A stretch of DNA of 64,000 bases from an uncultured Sulfurovum sp. GTDB taxonomy: Bacteria > Campylobacterota > Campylobacteria > Campylobacterales > Sulfurovaceae. The stretch's first letter is position 1. Each line of letters starts with the position of its first letter. The position numbers and the translations under genes are program-made. The stretch covers positions 1 to 64,000 of the forward strand of contig CACVAU010000084.1 of assembly GCA_902727915.1 (NCBI GenBank). The letters are read 5' to 3'. This document shows, piece after piece, positions 63,006 to 64,000 of the stretch. The notes beneath the pieces are model-generated. The model was not told the DNA's origin. It saw only the letters and a list, made by a program, of their open reading frames with translations, and searched no databases.

Positions 63006-63029
63006 AAGTGGCTATAATTTCAGCCACTT
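63006..63029 (+). promoter_or_regulatory. tRNA-Phe promoter within an inverted repeat
   Basis: GCTATAAT with TATAAT at 63013-63018 is placed for a start about 30 bases before tRNA-Phe. AAGTGGCT (63006-63013) and AGCCACTT (63022-63029) flank it as perfect arms. The hairpin may also be the murD terminator. Confidence 0.55.
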
Positions 63030-63054
63030 CAAACATGAAGTACTACAAAATAGT

Positions 63055-63130
63055 GGCTCCATAGCTCAGTTGGTAGAGCAAAGGATTGAAAATCCTTGTG
63101 TCGGCAGTTCGATTCTGTCTGGCGCCACCA
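63055..63130 (+). tRNA. tRNA-Phe (GAA)
   Basis: A 76-base cloverleaf with encoded CCA. The anticodon loop is TTGAAAA (GAA) on AAGGA/TCCTT, with D-arm GCTC/GAGC and T-arm GGCAG/CTGTC. The acceptor GGCTCCA pairs with TGGCGCC except at 4-69 (T58/C123 in window numbering), an unusual T-C mismatch. Sequence of a different character begins after its 3' end. Confidence 0.95.
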
Positions 63131-63169
63131 CTTACAAATCCCATAAAATCTTACTTTCAAGCAACTTTT

Positions 63170-63301
63170 TTAATCAATCAAATTATAGCATAAATATTTT
63201 TTAGTAACTGTATTTTCTTCTTTATCAAACAGAGTCAAATCAAAATGATAAATCTTAGCTAAATTCCTATAAGCCTTGTCTCTTTTTATCAGCCTCATCA
63301 T
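63170..63301 (-). CDS. Possible 43-residue protein
   Basis: A minus-strand frame starting MMRLIKRDKAYRNLAKIYHF and ending KKYLCYNLID-stop, with GAGG 7 bases before the ATG pair. It runs opposite to the region where the 5' end of vapD would be expected. No homologue was recognised. It may be a fragment. Confidence 0.3.
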   Translation of the reverse strand: MMRLIKRDKAYRNLAKIYHFDLTLFDKEENTVTKKYLCYNLID

Positions 63302-63309
63302 ATTTAGCC

Positions 63310-63537
63310 TCGTATAATCCTGCCTATGATGAGATTAGAAAAACAATGGATAATCTAGGTTTTAACTGGGTTCAATGAAGTCTATATCTAGCTAGGGAAG
63401 AGCATAACTCTTTAACTACAGTTTATAAAACCATTGATAGACTCAAAAATATTAATTGGTTTAAAAACTCTGTTAGAGATATTAGAGCTTTTAAAGTTGA
63501 GGATTGGTCTGATTTTACTGAAATTGTAAAAGGATAA
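63310..63537 (+). pseudogene. vapD: vapD, 5'-truncated, one in-frame UGA at a conserved glycine
   Basis: The frame reads SYNPAYDEIRKTMDNLGF then [17 protein letters not shown], and further on [18 protein letters not shown] and [13 protein letters not shown]. This is a close match to VapD, a Cas2-like ribonuclease (H. pylori form has FEWTQGSVY). The UGA (63376-63378) replaces the Gly of QGS. About 20 N-terminal residues are missing and no start codon is present upstream. There is no frameshift. If UGA is read as Gly (code 25), the remaining ~75 codons are intact. Under the standard code it is a pseudogene. Confidence 0.85.
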
Positions 63538-63554
63538 TTTTTTATCCTTTTTTT
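63529..63554 (+). terminator. Intrinsic terminator of vapD
   Basis: AAAGGATAA-TTTT-TTATCCTTT followed by TTTT; the left arm includes the vapD stop codon. Confidence 0.85.
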
Positions 63555-63561
63555 CTTCAAC

Positions 63562-63581
63562 AAAAAAAGGGAACTAATCCC
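63562..63581 (-). terminator. Intrinsic terminator of the 93-codon gene
   Basis: On the minus strand GGGA-TTAGT-TCCC is followed by seven T, directly after the stop at 63581. It faces the vapD terminator. Confidence 0.7.
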
Positions 63582-63862
63582 TATACTTCATAAGATATAT
63601 TTTCCCAATTATCTAAAAAGTCTACTCATAGAATAAATAAGTCACATAGTGGAGAATAATACAATGGCATATCTGTAATTTTAGCTATATATTCACCAAG
63701 GTATCTAGGTATAACAAAATATTGATAAATATCTTTATGTTCATCACAATCCTCATCATAATCATTTCATGCCTCTAATTCAAGTTCATAATCTATTTTG
63801 ATAATATTGTTAAACAGAACCATGTCTATGTCTTTTGTAATCTCTTTAAATGTTTTTTTCAT
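63581..63862 (-). pseudogene. 93-codon gene with two in-frame UGA codons, unknown
   Basis: It starts MKKTFKEITKDIDMVLFNNI. UGA occurs at codon 32 (63767-63769, ELEA-UGA-NDYDED) and codon 79 (63626-63628, LFIL-UGA-VDFLDNWENI). The protein is acidic and otherwise open to a TAG, with no frameshift. The segment around codon 79 resembles small proteins with a YxWG(V/I)xHxGTSWDY-type end, in which a Gly stands at the UGA position; this is from memory and not a search. TGG is used for Trp. It reads as a complete protein if UGA means Gly. Confidence 0.6.
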
Positions 63863-64000
63863 AATGTATCTAATCAAAATATAAATATTAGGATAAATTA
63901 ATCCTACAAATTAAACACAAGATGGGTGGTACTAGTCCAATTTATTTTAAAAAAATTGGATAACATCTTTTAATGATTATCTGAATTTGATGAATTTTTA
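63863..64000. other. AT-rich end region, no gene assigned
   Basis: A short hairpin AGGAT/ATCCT (63890-63905) lies 30-40 bases upstream of the 93-codon gene. The final bases include a plus-strand peptide MGGTSPIYFKKIG-stop without a visible start context, perhaps the tail of a gene with its beginning lost. Nothing firm can be said. Confidence 0.3.

Noticed and set aside
63310..63862. UGA read as tryptophan (code 4)
   Set aside because: TGG codons encode the conserved Trp positions in vapD, and the vapD UGA falls on a Gly column, so Trp does not fit.

Overview
The window is a 64 kb, AT-rich chromosomal segment of a Campylobacterota (epsilonproteobacterial) bacterium. The evidence is gene order and family type: tRNA-Thr/Tyr/Gly/Thr-tuf-rpmG-tRNA-Trp-secE-nusG-rplK-rplA-rplJ-rplL-rpoB-rpoC, a short MurE, an NFU/TPR pair beside murE, hom next to an AlaC-type aminotransferase and then rlmB-rsmI-rpmE, and gpmI divergent from mraY-murD. 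rpoB and rpoC are separate genes, which argues against Helicobacter or Wolinella, where they are fused. A full-length GlnRS with a YqeY tail points to a free-living relative (Sulfurovum, Sulfurimonas or Arcobacter-like); the genus cannot be fixed from this sequence alone.

Layout. 1-3.6 kb is accessory: a C-terminally truncated AAA ATPase, an orphan ribbon-helix-helix antitoxin, and a type II restriction-modification pair (GIY-YIG endonuclease plus C5-cytosine methyltransferase). 3.7-9.1 kb is housekeeping (hom, aminotransferase, rlmB, rsmI, rpmE). 9.4-16.4 kb holds envelope and stress genes: periplasmic MsrB-MsrA fusion, di-heme peroxidase lipoprotein divergent from an unknown lipoprotein, Na+/H+ antiporter, MFS, DoxX and a Cys-rich protein. 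16.6-28.7 kb has glnS, a pseudouridine synthase, a histidine phosphatase with a probable AUC start, AddB, a DUF4153 protein, a hydroxyacid dehydrogenase and an anchor-less fumarate reductase-like pair. 28.7-43.1 kb is the transcription/translation block on the minus strand. 43.1-50.1 kb has yaaA, murE, NFU and the alpha ribosomal operon headed by rpmJ. 50.3-57.8 kb has a flotillin/NfeD-like membrane operon, an ArsC-like protein, and a TonB-dependent receptor with copper-receptor motifs lying between the two halves of a two-component system. 57.8-63.1 kb has fabG, a TerB-like gene, gpmI, mraY, murD and tRNA-Phe.

Most unusual region: the last ~0.8 kb, directly after tRNA-Phe. It holds a 5'-truncated vapD and a convergent 93-codon gene. 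Both are open except for three in-frame UGA codons. The one in vapD falls exactly on the invariant glycine of the VapD motif, and the others are compatible with glycine. No frameshift, UAA or UAG occurs inside either frame. UGA=Gly is genetic code 25 (Absconditabacteria/SR1 and Gracilibacteria), so this tail looks like DNA from such an organism, acquired at the tRNA gene or joined by assembly. Ordinary decay is the alternative.

Other points: two mirror-image, 11-bp-phased operator pairs, each exactly 10 bp from a -10 box, between the divergent peroxidase and lipoprotein genes; a decayed copy of the glnS start upstream of glnS; a 22-bp palindrome giving YaaA and MurE the same last three residues; and a fumarate reductase-like pair lacking the covalent-flavin histidine, carrying an extra cluster cysteine and having no membrane-anchor gene nearby.
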